From: Siphonodentalium dalli
Taxonomy: Eukaryota; Mollusca; Scaphopoda; Gadilida; Siphonodentaliidae
Assembly (NCBI GenBank): GCA_032622095.1
Contig: CP136062.1
Coordinates: 9,391,710-9,455,709 of the forward strand
Length of the DNA stretch: 64,000 nt
Direction: 5' to 3'
The translations under genes were made by a program, and so were the position numbers. Positions 1-11,814 of this stretch are shown here, piece after piece; position 1 is the first letter of the stretch; each line of letters begins with the position of its first letter. The notes beneath the pieces are model-generated. The model was not told where the DNA came from and made no database searches. It saw nothing but the letters and a program-made list of their open reading frames with translations.

Positions 1-148
1 TTTAATCAAGTTACTAACTTGTTTAATCAAGTTAGCTAACTTGTTTAATCCAGTTAGCTAACTTGTTTAATCCAGTTAGCTAACTTGTTTAATCAAGTTA
101 GCTAACTTGTTTAATCAAGTTAGCTAACTTGTTTAATCAAGTTAGCAT
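1..148. repeat. 22-bp tandem array, left arm of a satellite element
   Basis: About six and a half copies of a 22-bp unit containing GTTAGCTAACTTG followed by TTTAATCAA. The unit holds the palindrome GTTAGCTAAC. The array runs off the window start, so its true left end is unknown. The array at 985-1311 is made of the reverse complement of this unit, so the two behave as long inverted ends of one element. No coding content. Confidence 0.85.
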
Positions 149-334
149 CTGACCAATCACCAATAGCCATTTTAACGTCGGGTTATTCTATTGGTTGAAA
201 CATACTGATTTCTGATTGTCTTGTTGAAAATATTTATACGATGTTGATAGTAACAAGATGGCAGCCGCTGTGCGTTTTATTCAGCTGTACTTCTCTCTTG
301 GTTTTTCACAAAAATATGGCTGTATAAATATCTA
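149..334. other. Single-copy spacer inside the satellite element
   Basis: Unique AT-rich sequence between the 22-bp array and the GTAC-rich minisatellite. It contains a CCAAT-like stretch, and AAGATGGCAGC near 255, a motif of the YY1-like type seen in other repeats of this window. No convincing gene; an open frame that starts here simply continues into the minisatellite. Confidence 0.5.
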
Positions 335-948
335 CCCGTACCTCCAATGTACTTCCAATGTACTTCCACTAATATATTTCCAATGTACTTACAATGTACT
401 TACAATGTACTTCCAATATACTTCGAATGTACTTCCACAATGTACTTCCAATGTACTTCAACAATGTACTTTTACAATATACTTTTACAATGTACTTACA
501 GTGTACTTCCACAATGTACTTCCAATGTACTTCCAATGTACTTCCACTAATGTATTTCCAATGTACTTCCACAATGTACTTCCACGGTATACTTACAATG
601 TACTTCCACAATGTACTTTTACAATATACATTTACAATGTACTTCCAATGTACTTCCACTAATGTACTTCCAATGTACTTCCACGATGTACTTCCACAAT
701 GTACTTTCAATGTACTTCCAATGTACTTCCACTAATGTACTTCCCATGTACTTCCAATGTACTTACATAATGTACTTCCACAATGTACTTACAATGTACT
801 TCCACAATGTACTTTACAATGTACTTCCAATGTACTTCCACTAATGTACCTCCACAATGTACTTTACAATATACTTTTACAATGTACTTCCAATGTACTT
901 CCAATGTACTTCCACTATTGTACTTCCAATGTAATTCCACAATGTACT
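335..948. repeat. GTAC-rich minisatellite (11-13 bp unit)
   Basis: Roughly fifty copies of AATGTACTTCC and its variants (AATGTACTTCCAC, AATGTACTTAC, AATGTACTTTTAC) in the same orientation. The absence of stops in several frames on both strands comes from this short period, so the long open frames here (repeating Cys-Thr-Ser or Asn-Val-Leu-Pro) are not genes. The block lies between two inverted 22-bp arrays. Confidence 0.9.
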
Positions 949-984
949 TTTACCCCCCAAACCGGCCAGTATGCAGCAGCAGTA

Positions 985-1311
985 ACTTGATTAATCAAGT
1001 TAGCTAACTTGATTAAACAAGTTAGCTAACTTGATTAAACAAGTTACTAACTGGATTAATCAAATTAGTAACTTGATTAATCCAGTTAGCTAATTTGATT
1101 AAACAAGTTAGTAACTTGATTAAACAAGTTAGCTAACTTGATTAAACAAGTTAGCTAACTTGATTAAACAAGTTAGCTAACTTGATTAAACAAGTTAGCT
1201 AACTGGATTAAACAAGTTAGTAACTGGATTAAACAAGTTAGTAACTTGTTTAAACAAGTTAGCTAACTTGATTAAACAAGTTAGTAACTTGTTTAATCAA
1301 GTTAGTAACAA
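985..1311. repeat. 22-bp tandem array, inverted relative to 1-148
   Basis: About fourteen copies of a unit containing ACTTGATTAAACAAGTTAGC, the reverse complement of the unit at 1-148. Some copies have lost GC within GTTAGCTAAC and read GTTAGTAAC. The array ends at AGTTAGTAAC near 1310, beyond which the sequence is unique. It forms the right inverted arm of the element. Confidence 0.85.
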
Positions 1312-2050
1312 AAGAGGAGGTGGCGGTTCTACGCTGCCGTACAATCGGGATCGCGTGCGCCGACACTTATATGCACTCACTAGTTTTAAAAGAACAAACA
1401 AAAAAGGAACACTGAAAACCAAACAAACAATCAACACGTTTGTAGGGAGGGATCCCATATTTATTGTGTGCATATTGTATATAAAATGTCCTTTGGCCAT
1501 TTTGTATATATAATTGCGTTTAGTCTAGTAATGTGAAATCGGTGTTTCCGGAAAAGACCAAATGTGTCTGGATTCTGGCCCACAAAACCAACTGACGTAA
1601 ATGACGTCATGGACCTTGTCATGACGTCTTCGCTGGTTTTCGGTCAGCTAACCAACGAAAATGGTCAAAATGAAACTAATTCATAAGCCTACATAACATA
1701 GGAATTGTTCAGAAAAACTGAAGTTGCTAATTTCATAACCATCCCACTTGGTCCACTTCCGATTCCGTGATTTCACAATTTTATATTATTGTTCCCACAA
1801 GGCTTGGCAAAAGCGGAGCGGAAGTCACGTGATTTTTAACCCATTTTTCTTGTCCGGATTTTCATCGCGTCGAAATTCTGTTTCATGGTATTGTAAAAAT
1901 TAATGACGTCATTCACGCCTAAACATGAAAAGCAACAACGCGCCTGCGGTGCGTTGTGGTTGCTATGATCGAGGACGCGGTGGTGGAAATAAAAATGGTA
2001 CAGTAGAACTATGATTGTGCTGCCGAATAGAACTATGTGTATACATGGTG
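1312..2050. other. Intergenic, no gene seen
   Basis: Unique sequence of mixed composition with several TGACGTCA-like (CRE-like) motifs around 1605-1630 and 1905. No long open frame, no recognised protein similarity and no structured repeat. Confidence 0.5.
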
Positions 2051-2121
2051 ATTATTTTAATATAAGTATTCGTATTATGTATCGTACCGATACATAATAC
2101 GAATACTTATATTAAAATAAT
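2051..2121. repeat. Perfect 34-bp inverted repeat with 3-nt loop
   Basis: The arm at 2051-2084 is matched without mismatch by the arm at 2088-2121; the loop is TAC. The sequence is almost all A/T with CG steps near the tip. It abuts the 3' end of the LINE that reads leftwards, whose tail here is a short ATT-type microsatellite. Confidence 0.9.
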
Positions 2122-2356
2122 AATAGTCGGGACATCCTGTGTTTTTAAAGCTTACATTTTTTAGATAATTACCAAGTATTTTTGTCTGTAAGCGTTTCTT
2201 CAATATATGCCTGCTTTGTATGCATGTGTATTCAGCTTCAAGGTTGTTCCATATTGTGGGGAAGGCGTGATGTGGTAATCTTTCAGAAAATTTGGTTCTA
2301 GGTTTTTCTAGTAGCAGGGGATTAGGGTGTCTTGGAGTTGATTTTGCTCGTTTGTT

Positions 2357-3364
2357 TTACATCATTTTAAAAGAAGCCGGCAGACGGTCATAATACCAGT
2401 CATGCACGGACATTGTAGAATTGATAGTGTGTAAGTCATATATTTTCAAGATATTTTCTTTTTTAAAGAGCGGGTCTGTGTGACTCCTATACTTCTTATT
2501 GTATATTATACGCATTGCTAGTTTTTGTAATAGAAACATTTTCTTGACTTCTGGAACATGTCCCCATATTTGGATACCGTAAACTAATTGGCTATGAATC
2601 AGTGCATAGTACAAAGTTTTCAACGATTTACTCGGGAAAAAATGTTTCACCTTATTGATACAATATATTGCATGTGATATTTTAGAGCAGATTATGGATA
2701 CATGCTTTTTGAACGTCAAGTTCTCATCAATATGGATACCTAAAAATTGTGTTGAGGATTCGTGCCCAAGATTCCCTATTCGATTCAATTCATTGTGATT
2801 TAACTTTATTCTCAAAGTATTCCATTTGTTTTCATTATTCGGTGGGTGTATGAGCATATAGTTGCTTTTATTAATATTAATTGCAAGTTTATTACAGCAG
2901 CACTAATCGAATACATTGGCTAATTCGTTGTTGACATAACTTTGTACTAATTCCCAATTTGTACCGCTTGTAAAGAGAGTGGTATCATCGGCATACGATA
3001 CAAAGTCCATTGTTGTAGAATTTGCCATATCATTCACGTATATTAAAAATATTATTGGCCCAAGAATTGAGCCTTGTGGGACTCCACAGGAAGTATTCAT
3101 AAGGTTTGAAGCACTCCCGCAATATTCAACATATTGTCTCCTGTCATATAAATAACTATGGAACCACGACTTTGCTACACCCCTAATACCATAGTGGTCC
3201 AGTTTTGATAGCACTATATTGTGGTCTATTGTATCGAACGCTTTAGATAAGTCAAGGAATAGGGCCAGGGTGGAATCCCGTGTCGATTTATCATTATTAT
3301 TAACGAAATGATCTCGAAGATGCATAATAGTATGAAACGTTGAGTGGTTTGGTCTAAATCCATA
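2357..3364 (-). pseudogene. LINE ORF2, RT palm to C-terminus
   Basis: This half of the LINE ORF2 carries the core reverse transcriptase motifs: D-L-S-K-A-F-D-T-I-D-H (motif A), CGVPQGSILGP (motif B), YADDTTLF (catalytic motif C) and FLGIHIDENLTF with the downstream thumb/connection region ending near 2357. A premature TAG at about 2903-2905 replaces the Trp expected before a C-C-C-N-K block; the intact residue is seen in the related LINE at 48.2 kb. The frame is otherwise continuous across that stop. The enzyme would copy LINE RNA at a nicked target site. The 5' remainder of the domain lies at 9123-9425. This copy cannot encode a working protein. Confidence 0.85.
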
Positions 3365-6300
3365 TAGTCCGAGAGCCCATAAGGTTTTATTGTTGTCACT
3401 CTGACCAAAAGACCTACTCTGCTCATTCTGTGGCAAATTATATGTAGTTTACGGAAACCAATTTCTTGCGAGTGGGAAACGCGGCGTTTGGGAGATATGT
3501 AACATAGAAGGATGCCTGGTGAGAGCAAAAAATGTTACTTAAGTGTTGGGGGAGGGTTAGTAATTTCGAATGAATGCAACATATGCAATGTCAGCTAACA
3601 CGTTATATATACAGTTTTGTCGGCAATAAGTCATTCTATCTAGTGAATAGACACAGAATTAGAATTTCAGCCACTGACCTCGAGTACGAAAGGTCAAACG
3701 TCAAATATATTTTGAAACGCCATTGTTTTTTAAATGTCAAATTGGAAAGTCAGCTTAAGAAATTTTATAATCGTCTGTTTGAATCCGCTCTAGTATAATT
3801 TTGAACTTTACTGTATACCAGATTCGGATATGTGGAAAGAAAATTAACACAGCCGTAATTACAACCATTCAAGATGTCAGCCAAATTGTGTGCCGAAATA
3901 GCCAAAAACAGTAAAAATTCATAAGGTCTCTCTGATCGCCGTTATAGTAAAGATGATGTCACATGCAGTCATGTTGTCATGTTCGATACGTTATGGTAAT
4001 ATACAACCCTTACAAATTAGCTTAAAATCCGACACAAAAATCCAATATGGCGGCCAAGATGGCCGCCGAAATGTGAAAATTTGCTATTTTTCGGACATTT
4101 CACCACCTTACGTTTGTCTCTGTTGGAAAATATTGGCTCCTTGACGCGATTTGATACATTTATCGTATAGAAGAATTGTTGGCGAACACATGGGGATAAT
4201 AATATACAATAAATGTTTGTCCGATATCACGTTTTCCCAAATGCCGGTATAATTCGGTCAAAGCCAAAACGACGCTAATAACGCAATGACTGTTTAGAAT
4301 CATCAATGAATGTTATTGCTATCACAACAAAACCCACGCGTATATATGTGCAAGAAATACTCGAGCTAGGATTCCTCTTATACCTGAGTTGAGAAATATT
4401 CACCCAAATCCAAGATGGCTTCCAAAATGGCCACCAGAAATAGAAAAATTTCCGAAAATCTCTGATTTGAACATCAGTGACAGTTATTGTCACGACAACT
4501 CCACACATATTGTGAGTTGGGAACACTGAGTCGATGTGTTTATATTGCATCCAAATAAAAGTCGCCCAAATCCAAAATGGCGCCCACAATGGTGGACATA
4601 TTTAGAAAATCACCGAAAATCTCTCATATTCACATCATTGGGCATTATTGTCAAGACAACTCTACCCATGCTTACATCTGAGTTGGAAATACTGTGATGA
4701 AGTAATTACCTTACATCCCATGCAAGAAATAGTTTTCCAAATCTAAGATGGTGGCCAAAATGGCGACCGATATTTGAAAACTCGCCAACATTCCTTTACT
4801 TTCTTTCGATGGGCGTTATTGTTTCGCGAATTCTACCCACCATTACATGCTGATATGGAAAATTGATATGAAGTATTGATTTGAGTTTGGCTATTGGCGT
4901 TGGTACGCAAGGTTAAGATGGCAGCTAAACTGGACCCAGAGATTCAAAAGAAATCATAATATCAATATGTATGGACGAAACTATACACAAACCACTTATT
5001 AGTTCAACTTAAAACGTATCAAAATGCATAAAAATGCTCACATCCTTCTGGAAGTACGAAAACCAGCAATTAAAATCGCGATGTGACATTTCGAAATCCA
5101 TTCGACACTTCGAGCCGATAATGGCCGTAACCGTAGGTGCGCCGAATAGCCATATTAGAACAGATTATGATTTGCCACGTTCTTAATGATCTGGACCAGT
5201 TTCCATTTCTTTGCCTGATCAATCTAGGTCGCTCACACCGGCAAAGTATTCAACACTTCCTGTGAGTAGGGTCCCTCTTATCATAACGTTTCAAGCAATT
5301 CATTTTCCGGTGTAAAGCTTAAGATTTTAAATACCTGCGAAATATGGGATTTGGTCGTCATCTTGAACTAGAAAGGCATATGGTCTATAAGTATACAAGC
5401 TTACATGTCATCTCCATGTATGTCTTTCTCATATCCCATGTGGATAAGCACATGTACACCTGGCGAACTTCCCAGCTAACTAGTCATTTCTCAATAGATG
5501 GTTCAACTCACAAACTTAGCGAACGTATTGGCATACGTGGACAACTTCGGCAGTGTTTCAAAGGTAGCTAGCTGTCTCATTCCCTTGGACACCTGCATAT
5601 CTGCTACAGAGAAGACCATAATGTACCGACTATCCACACTTCTTGATCATGATCCTAAGCAACTGTGTAACGTCCCGCATTCGTCTCGTTAGCAGAGAAG
5701 AACAATACTCGCGGTGCTAGTTTGTAGACAAGCGCCATGACAGTGGGAATGAAATGGGCCACGGCATACACTCCCACATCAGGTGCATGTTTCAGATATA
5801 GAATGTCATGTGTTGGTGCTTTTGGTGTGGTAATATTGGTGTTTCCACATCCGTTTCAAGGCCGTTCTTAATCAACTTGACCAGACATGTACTTTTTTCT
5901 GGATAATACTATCCTATCCTCCCCAGAAGAGTCGGATGGGCTAAATGATGTCTTTATGGAATGAAGGTATGCGTTGTTGTTATCCTTTCTCAAGACTAGT
6001 GTCAGTATATGGGCGGTATTTTCCAAGGAACTGTGATGCATTTGTGAGAACAATTTATAGATCGATGGGAATGGATGATGACATTGGTGAACTTGACCGT
6101 TATGGTCATATAGCTTTATAGTAAATAACGGTAGAATATAGTAGTTAATATGTCTTTTGCGGGACAATGGCTTTGAATGGCGATGTTACCAAGAAATAAA
6201 TTGGTGTATCCAACGTAGGTTAAACTTAATGCAAGGTCTCAACAATCCCCTAGATGTTGTTCGATGGCATTGTACTTTCTTGAACCACACCGACCATCAC

Positions 6301-9122
6301 CCATCGTGAGTATGACATCAACTATCAAATGCATCGTCCTCAAGACTACATCCCATTCTGGGTGGGGCTTATACAGTAGTAGCCAATGGTACAAGCCTGG
6401 TCTAATTGATTAAGAACGGCTTCCAGACGGATTGGAAGATACATTCTTAGCATATAAGGAAAGCAAAGCTACATGAGATCATGTCTAAATCTAAAAAAAA
6501 ACCAAAGAAGAGGCAGTGCAGTTATGGTTCAATTTCATTTCCACTATCATGACACTTGCCCACAAACTAGCACCGTGTGTATTGTTAGTATCTGCTTGGA
6601 TATGTACGGTGAGACGATTGCTGGACGCCACCATGACTGTGTATTGTTATTATCTGCTTGGATCTGTACGGTGAGACGATTGCTGGAAGCCACAAGGACT
6701 GTTATTATGATCACGGTCAAGAAGTGAAAGTATATTATGCATTATGGTCTTATACGCCTTAGCAGAAAGGCACCCGTCAAATGTTAGGCTTTCAGAAATT
6801 CGAAGCCATATACAGAATATATCCGGCTACGTCAGTATCTGAATATGTGAATTGATGAACCATATATTGAGAAGTGGCTGGATGGGTAGATCACCATTTT
6901 GTTATCCCCATTAAGTTACAAAATCTGAAAAATACGCAGATAGAGACATCCTTCTGAAAGCTATTGTAAGCATCGACCGCATAACTTTCTAGTTTATCAC
7001 ACAATATGACGATCAGACCCCATATGTAGTGTCTGAATTATACCATAAGCTATCACGAATGAAGCTCGTCAAGAATAAGGATAAGAATTCCCATCTTTCG
7101 AGACAAACGCGTGAGCTTGACAACGGCATATGTGTTGTTTGAAACATTTCGATTAGTGGGACCCTTCTGTCAAGAATTGTAGAAAACTGTGTTGGTGTCA
7201 ACGAGATAGATTAATGTGACGAAAAAACGAATGCTGGCCCATATAATGCTGAAATGGCAAATCAGAATAAGCCCAGGTACTGTTGTTTTGATTCTTGGAA
7301 GTCATAATATGACTATTCGGTGCACCCATATACGATTACGGCCAGTATGGGCGCTTAGTGGAGAATGGATTTCGCAATGCCACATCACGATTATTGTGGG
7401 TTTTTTGTCCTTCCAGAAGGCGACGACCTATGTTGGAACTAATAGTTGGCTTATGTACCGTTTCGTTCAATCCATACATATCGATATTATGACGAAAAGT
7501 TGAAATTAGTGTGTGATAATTTCGACTTCTTTTCAATTTCTGGCCACCAGTTTGGCAGTAATCTTGATTGTGAGAGTTGACCAAACTCAATTAGATACTT
7601 CATATCAATTTTCCATATGAATATTTAAGTGTGTGTAGAATTCTCACAACAATGACGCACATAGTATGAAAGTAGAGGAATCTAAGCTTGTTTTCAAATC
7701 TCGGACGCCATTACGGCCGCCATCTTCGATTTGGAAAGAAAGTCCCTCAACAAATCCAAGATAATTTCTTTATCACAGTATTTCCAACTCGGCTGTAAGC
7801 ATGGGTAAAGTTGTCTCGTCAATAATGCCCAATGATGTGAATATGAGAGATTTTCTGTGATTTTCTAAATATGTCCATCATTGTGGGCGCCATTTTGAAT
7901 TTGGGCAACTGTTATTTGGATGAAATATAAGCACAGTTCTTCGACTCAGTGTACCCAACTCACAATAGTAAGCCGGTGTTGAGTTGTCGTGACAATAACT
8001 GTCACTGATGTTAAAATCAGCGATATTCGGCAATATTTCTATTTCTGGTGGCCATTTTAGCCGCCATCTTGGATTTGGGTGAATATTTCTCAACTCAGGT
8101 ATAAGAGGAATCCTAGCTCGAGTATCTCCTGCACATATATAGGCGTGGGTTTTGTTGTGATAGCAATAACATTCATTGATTCGAAACAGTCATTTCGTTA
8201 TTAGCGTCGTTTTGGCTTTGACCGGATTATACCGGCATTTGAGAAAACGTGATATCGGACAAACATTTCCAGCAAGGAATGTATATTATTATCCCCATGT
8301 GTTCGCCAATGATTCTTCTATACGATAAATGTAAAAAATCGCATCAAGGAACCAACATTTTCCAACAGAGACAAACGAAAGGTGGTGAAATGTCCAAAAA
8401 ATAGCAATTTTTCACATTTCGACGGCCATCTTGGCCGCCATATTGGATTTTTGTGTCGGATTTTTAGCTAATTTGTAAGGGTTGTATATTAGCATAACGT
8501 ATCGAACGGACAACATGACCGCATGTGACATCATCTTTACTATAACGGCGATCAAAGATACCTTATTAATTTTTACTGTTTTTGGCTATTTCGGCACACA
8601 TTTTGGCTGACATCTTGAATGGTTGCAATTACGGCTGTGTTAATTTTCTTTCCACATATCCGAATCTGGTATACAGTAAAGTTCAAAATTATACTCGAAC
8701 GGATTCCAACAGATGATTATAAAATTTCTTAAGCTAACTTTCCAATTTGACATTTAAAAGAAAATGGCGTTTCAAAATATATTTGAACTTTGACCTCTCG
8801 TACTCGAGGTCAGTGGCTGAAATTCTAATTCTGTGTTTATTCGCTAGATATAATGACTTATTGCCGACAAAACTGTATATATAACGTGTTAGCTGACATC
8901 ACATATGATGCATACATTCGAAATTACTAACCCTCCCCCAACACTTAAGTAACATGTTTCGCTCTCACCAGGCATCATTCTATGTTAAATATATCCCAAA
9001 CGCCGCGTTTCCCACTCGCAAGAAATTGGTTTCCGTAAACTACATATAATTTTCCACAAAATGAGCAGAGTGGGTCTTTTGGTCAGAGTGACGACAATAA
9101 AACGTTATGGGCTCTCGGACTA
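3365..9122. mobile_element. Giant fold-back element (~2.5-kb inverted arms)
   Basis: The left arm (3365 to about 5870) and right arm (about 6400 to 9122) are imperfect reverse complements along almost their whole length. Outer tips are TAGTCCGAGAGCCC and its complement. Matched internal landmarks include 3541/8940, 4048/8425, 4413/8070, 4890/7570, 5275/7165 and 5590/6740. The central spacer is about 540 bp. The flanking LINE sequence shows a 3-bp duplication (TAT on the minus strand), and removing the element plus one copy restores the LINE reading frame. No transposase is present, so it must be non-autonomous. The arms are rich in AAGATGGC-type motifs. A ~62-bp tandem duplication lies in the right arm near 6577-6700. 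Superfamily unknown; a 3-bp TSD fits PIF/Harbinger, Zator or Academ, but the tips match none clearly. Confidence 0.85.
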
Positions 9123-10990
9123 ATATTGGTGTTTATATAATATTTCATTGTCTTTAAGAAAATCTACAAGTCGTTTTTGCATTAATTTTTCAAGCAGTTT
9201 AGAGAACGATGGAAGGATACTGATTGGACGATATTGTGTTATTTCCTTGGCGTTGTTTATTTTGGGAATGGGAACTACTTTAGAGATTTTCATGTTCATT
9301 GGGACTATTCCCTGTTCAAACGAAAGATTAAATATATACTTAAGTGCTGGGGATATTATGAAGATAGTCTCTTTCATGAGTTCAGTCGATATGCCGATGT
9401 AATCTTTGCTCTTTTTTCCTTTCATAGAATAACATGTTAATATTATTTCCTGAATGGATGTGGGTTCGATTTCTTATTCGTTTGTTTGTCTATTTCGAAG
9501 GTAGTCAGTAAAGTCTGCGTCTGCGGTTTCAGAATGAATAGAACTGCTAGTGTTTTCACCGATTTTTGAAAAGTAGTCATTAAATGTTTTGCTATTATGT
9601 TTGGGTCAGATAGCTCTATATTGTTATCATTAAATATCTTAGGATAGTTACACGATTTTTGATTTTTATTGACGGCATTTTTAAGAATTTTCCATGTGTT
9701 TTTTATATCATTTTTATTTTGTTCTAGACAGTCAGAATAATAACTATTTTTACTTTTCCTAATTAGTTTATTATATAATTGACGATAATTTATGTAGGCA
9801 ATTTTATTAGTGTCCGAATGCGAATTCAGTTTATTACAGTAGAGTTCTTGTTTGGTGATTGATGATTTGATTAGTCCAGATGTTATCCATGGTGCGCGTT
9901 TGATATATTTCTTGGTTACTTTCCGTGTTACGAGCGGAAAAGCTAGGTCGTGCGCGGTCATATATATGTCTAAAAAACATTCATATGCCTTTTCAGATGA
10001 GTTGCAGCTGTGAACTGATTCAAATTTACACGATTTTAACAAGTTTTTGAATATGTGGACATTATTAATATTATAGTTCCTATATGTAGCTTTTTTATGG
10101 GAGGGGTTAAAAGGTTTCTGCTTGTTTGCTTCAGAGATGAATATACCGAAATGATCGGAAATATCGCAGGTAATTATCCCTGTTTGGTGACTATCTTGCA
10201 TTTTGTTGGTATAGATATGATCAATTATGGTGGCAGAGTGTTCGGTTAATCTTATAGGTTTCGTAATCATGGGCATGAATCCTCTTGTAAAAACATTGTT
10301 TATGAAATCGTTGGTTTTTGCATGCGTATCGAAATTGAGAAGGTTAATGTTGAGGTCTCCTATTATGTACGACTTTGCTTTTTTCAATTTCTCTAAGATA
10401 TTATCGAATTTCAACATAAATTTGTCCATGTCGGCCTTCGGTGCTGTATTTGGTCTATAAATACATCCTATAATGTAAGTATCGTTTGCTCCTCGGTGTA
10501 TTTCTACAAATATTGTTTCAATTACGTGGGGTATAAATATTGTCAAGTCGGGTCTTAGTTTGTATTGTATATTTTCTTTCATGTAGATACCAACACCGCC
10601 TCTGCCGTCGTCGCCATCGGGTCGAGTATTAAATTCTAAGGGGTGATATCCTGGAAGTTAGAAGTCTGAGGATCTATGCACATTGAATATTTCTGTTAGG
10701 GCGATAACATCAAACATATGTTCTTCTGAATTCAAATCACAGAGTAGGTTTTTCAGGTCTTCATAATTTGCGTTAAGGCTTCTGCAATTTATGCCAAAAA
10801 GAGAGAATTTTATGTTTTTTGAGAGAAATTCTTTACCCTCTGCGGGCGAGAGATATTGGCAGGTATTTTGATTCCAGAGTTGGATGCTGTCGGGATCAAA
10901 TTCGTCTCCTTCTATTTGAGACCATTTCGCCGCGAAGTCATGCGTACGCGTGTCCCTTACCTCACTCAAAGTTATGTTATTTGCAGACAT
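9123..10990 (-). pseudogene. LINE ORF2, endonuclease and RT N-terminal part
   Basis: Reading leftwards from 10990, an N-terminal region with F-G-I-N-C-R-S-L-N-A-N (start of the APE-type endonuclease) is followed by IGDLNINLL and an IDHIYTN motif typical of that nuclease. RT fingers follow, with YRPISILPSFSKLLEKL, ending in YKHQY at the insertion point. A TAA interrupts the frame at about 10658-10660 where Gln is expected, and a frameshift lies between about 9530 and 9430. The endonuclease would nick target DNA for target-primed reverse transcription. The start at 10990 is the first Met of the open frame and is only a guess. The rest of the protein is at 2357-3364. Confidence 0.85.
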
Positions 10991-11416
10991 AATGGGGGGT
11001 TTCTAAGGTGTTGTTATGTGGGCCCCTGATAGTAGTACTGAACGTCTGTACATATACATGGAAACTAATATGGATATCATAAGTTAATTTAAGTTTAACT
11101 TTCAATTTCAATTTTTTTGGTGGAGTTATGTCAAAGAAAATATATCCGTGATTGGAGATTATATACATGCGGAAGAAAGAGAGTATTATATTATGCGAGT
11201 CAATATCAATTTTGGAACAAAACAAATTATACGAATAAGTATACACATCTTAAAGTACATGCAAATCAACAATTGAACAAGTGTTTATTTATATACAGCC
11301 ATTGACTCCCCAGTACCATCCCCAAATCCCGTCCCTGAATGGCGAGGCATATATCCAGATAGGCGCGGATCAACGAGTTCTACGAGTCGAGCAATGAATC
11401 CGTGCAGCCTCATTAG
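10991..11416. other. Possible LINE 5' region and flank
   Basis: The first ~120 bases could be the 5' UTR of the LINE but no boundary is visible. From about 11110 the sequence is AT-rich and non-coding, then a short GC-richer stretch leads to the MITE at 11417. No gene supported. Confidence 0.4.
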
Positions 11417-11442
11417 CCCTTTACCCAACAGAAGGGCCCTGT

Positions 11443-11511
11443 GCCAATGCATTCTCTTATATATGCGAGTCGACCATAGGTCGCCTCGCATATATAAGAG
11501 AATGCATTGGC
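11443..11511. repeat. Near-perfect palindrome A in the MITE
   Basis: Arms of about 33 bp start with GCCAATGCATTCTCTTATAT and contain one mismatch; the loop is ATA within CGACCATAGGTCG. It would form a strong hairpin in DNA or RNA. The same sequence in reverse orientation is palindrome B (11592-11660). Diverged relatives occur near 34785-34835, 43055-43133 and 60345-60385. Confidence 0.85.
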
Positions 11512-11591
11512 TTAACACATTAAAAATTATAAAATTGTTAAAGAATGTAAGAAAAAATGGTAAAAAGTGTTAAAAAAAAGATTGTTTTTAG

Positions 11592-11660
11592 GCCAATGCA
11601 TTCTCTTATATATGCGAGGCGACCTATGGTCGACTCGCATATATAAGAGAATGCATTGGC
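11592..11660. repeat. Near-perfect palindrome B, inverted copy of A
   Basis: Reverse complement of the palindrome at 11443-11511, including its asymmetric centre (GACCTATGGTC instead of GACCATAGGTC). The 80-bp spacer between A and B is very AT-rich. The MITE interior is therefore an inverted repeat built from inverted repeats. Confidence 0.85.
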
Positions 11661-11814
11661 ACAGGGCATAACTGTTAACTATCACAATGTGGTCAAGGAG
11701 CCGGTTCCAATGATATCCATATGTGTATGGTTATATTGAGACAGACCGAAGATATTTTAGGCTGTTGAAGCTTTATTTGGCCGGTTTTGGCCGGTTTGTT
11801 GGGTAAAGGGTTAA

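Larger units (their letters stand above)
2122..10990 (-). mobile_element. CR1/L2-type LINE, split by a nested element
   Basis: A single non-LTR retrotransposon read on the minus strand: endonuclease near 10990-9900, RT fingers near 9425-9123, then RT palm and C-terminal region at 3364-2357, with a 3' UTR to about 2122. The two halves were separated by insertion of the 3365-9122 element. The minus-strand reading frame resumes after the insertion in the conserved Q-Y-G-F-R-P block of RT, which shows that the parts belong together. No separate ORF1 is visible upstream of 10990. The copy is dead: two nonsense changes and at least one frameshift. The CR1/L2 assignment rests on motif style (FDTIDH, GVPQGS, YADD) and the microsatellite-like 3' tail, not on a phylogeny. 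Confidence 0.85.
11417..11810. mobile_element. piggyBac-like MITE with 14-bp TIRs
   Basis: Perfect 14-bp terminal inverted repeats: CCCTTTACCCAACA at 11417-11430 and its complement at 11797-11810. The right flank is TTAA (11811-11814) and the left flank TTAG (11413-11416), consistent with a TTAA target duplication carrying one later mutation. TTAA targets with CCC...GGG ends are characteristic of the piggyBac superfamily. Length 394 bp, no coding capacity. Two long palindromes, inverted with respect to each other, occupy the interior. Confidence 0.75.

Noticed and set aside
1-148. CRISPR-like regular repeats
   Set aside because: No unique spacers between units and a eukaryotic context; these are plain tandem repeats, as are the arrays at 985-1311, 58911 and 59536.
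258-990. Several overlapping open frames on both strands rich in Cys-Thr-Ser or Val-His-Trp-Lys-Tyr
   Set aside because: They are translations of an 11-13-bp minisatellite; open frames in many phases on both strands are expected from the repeat.
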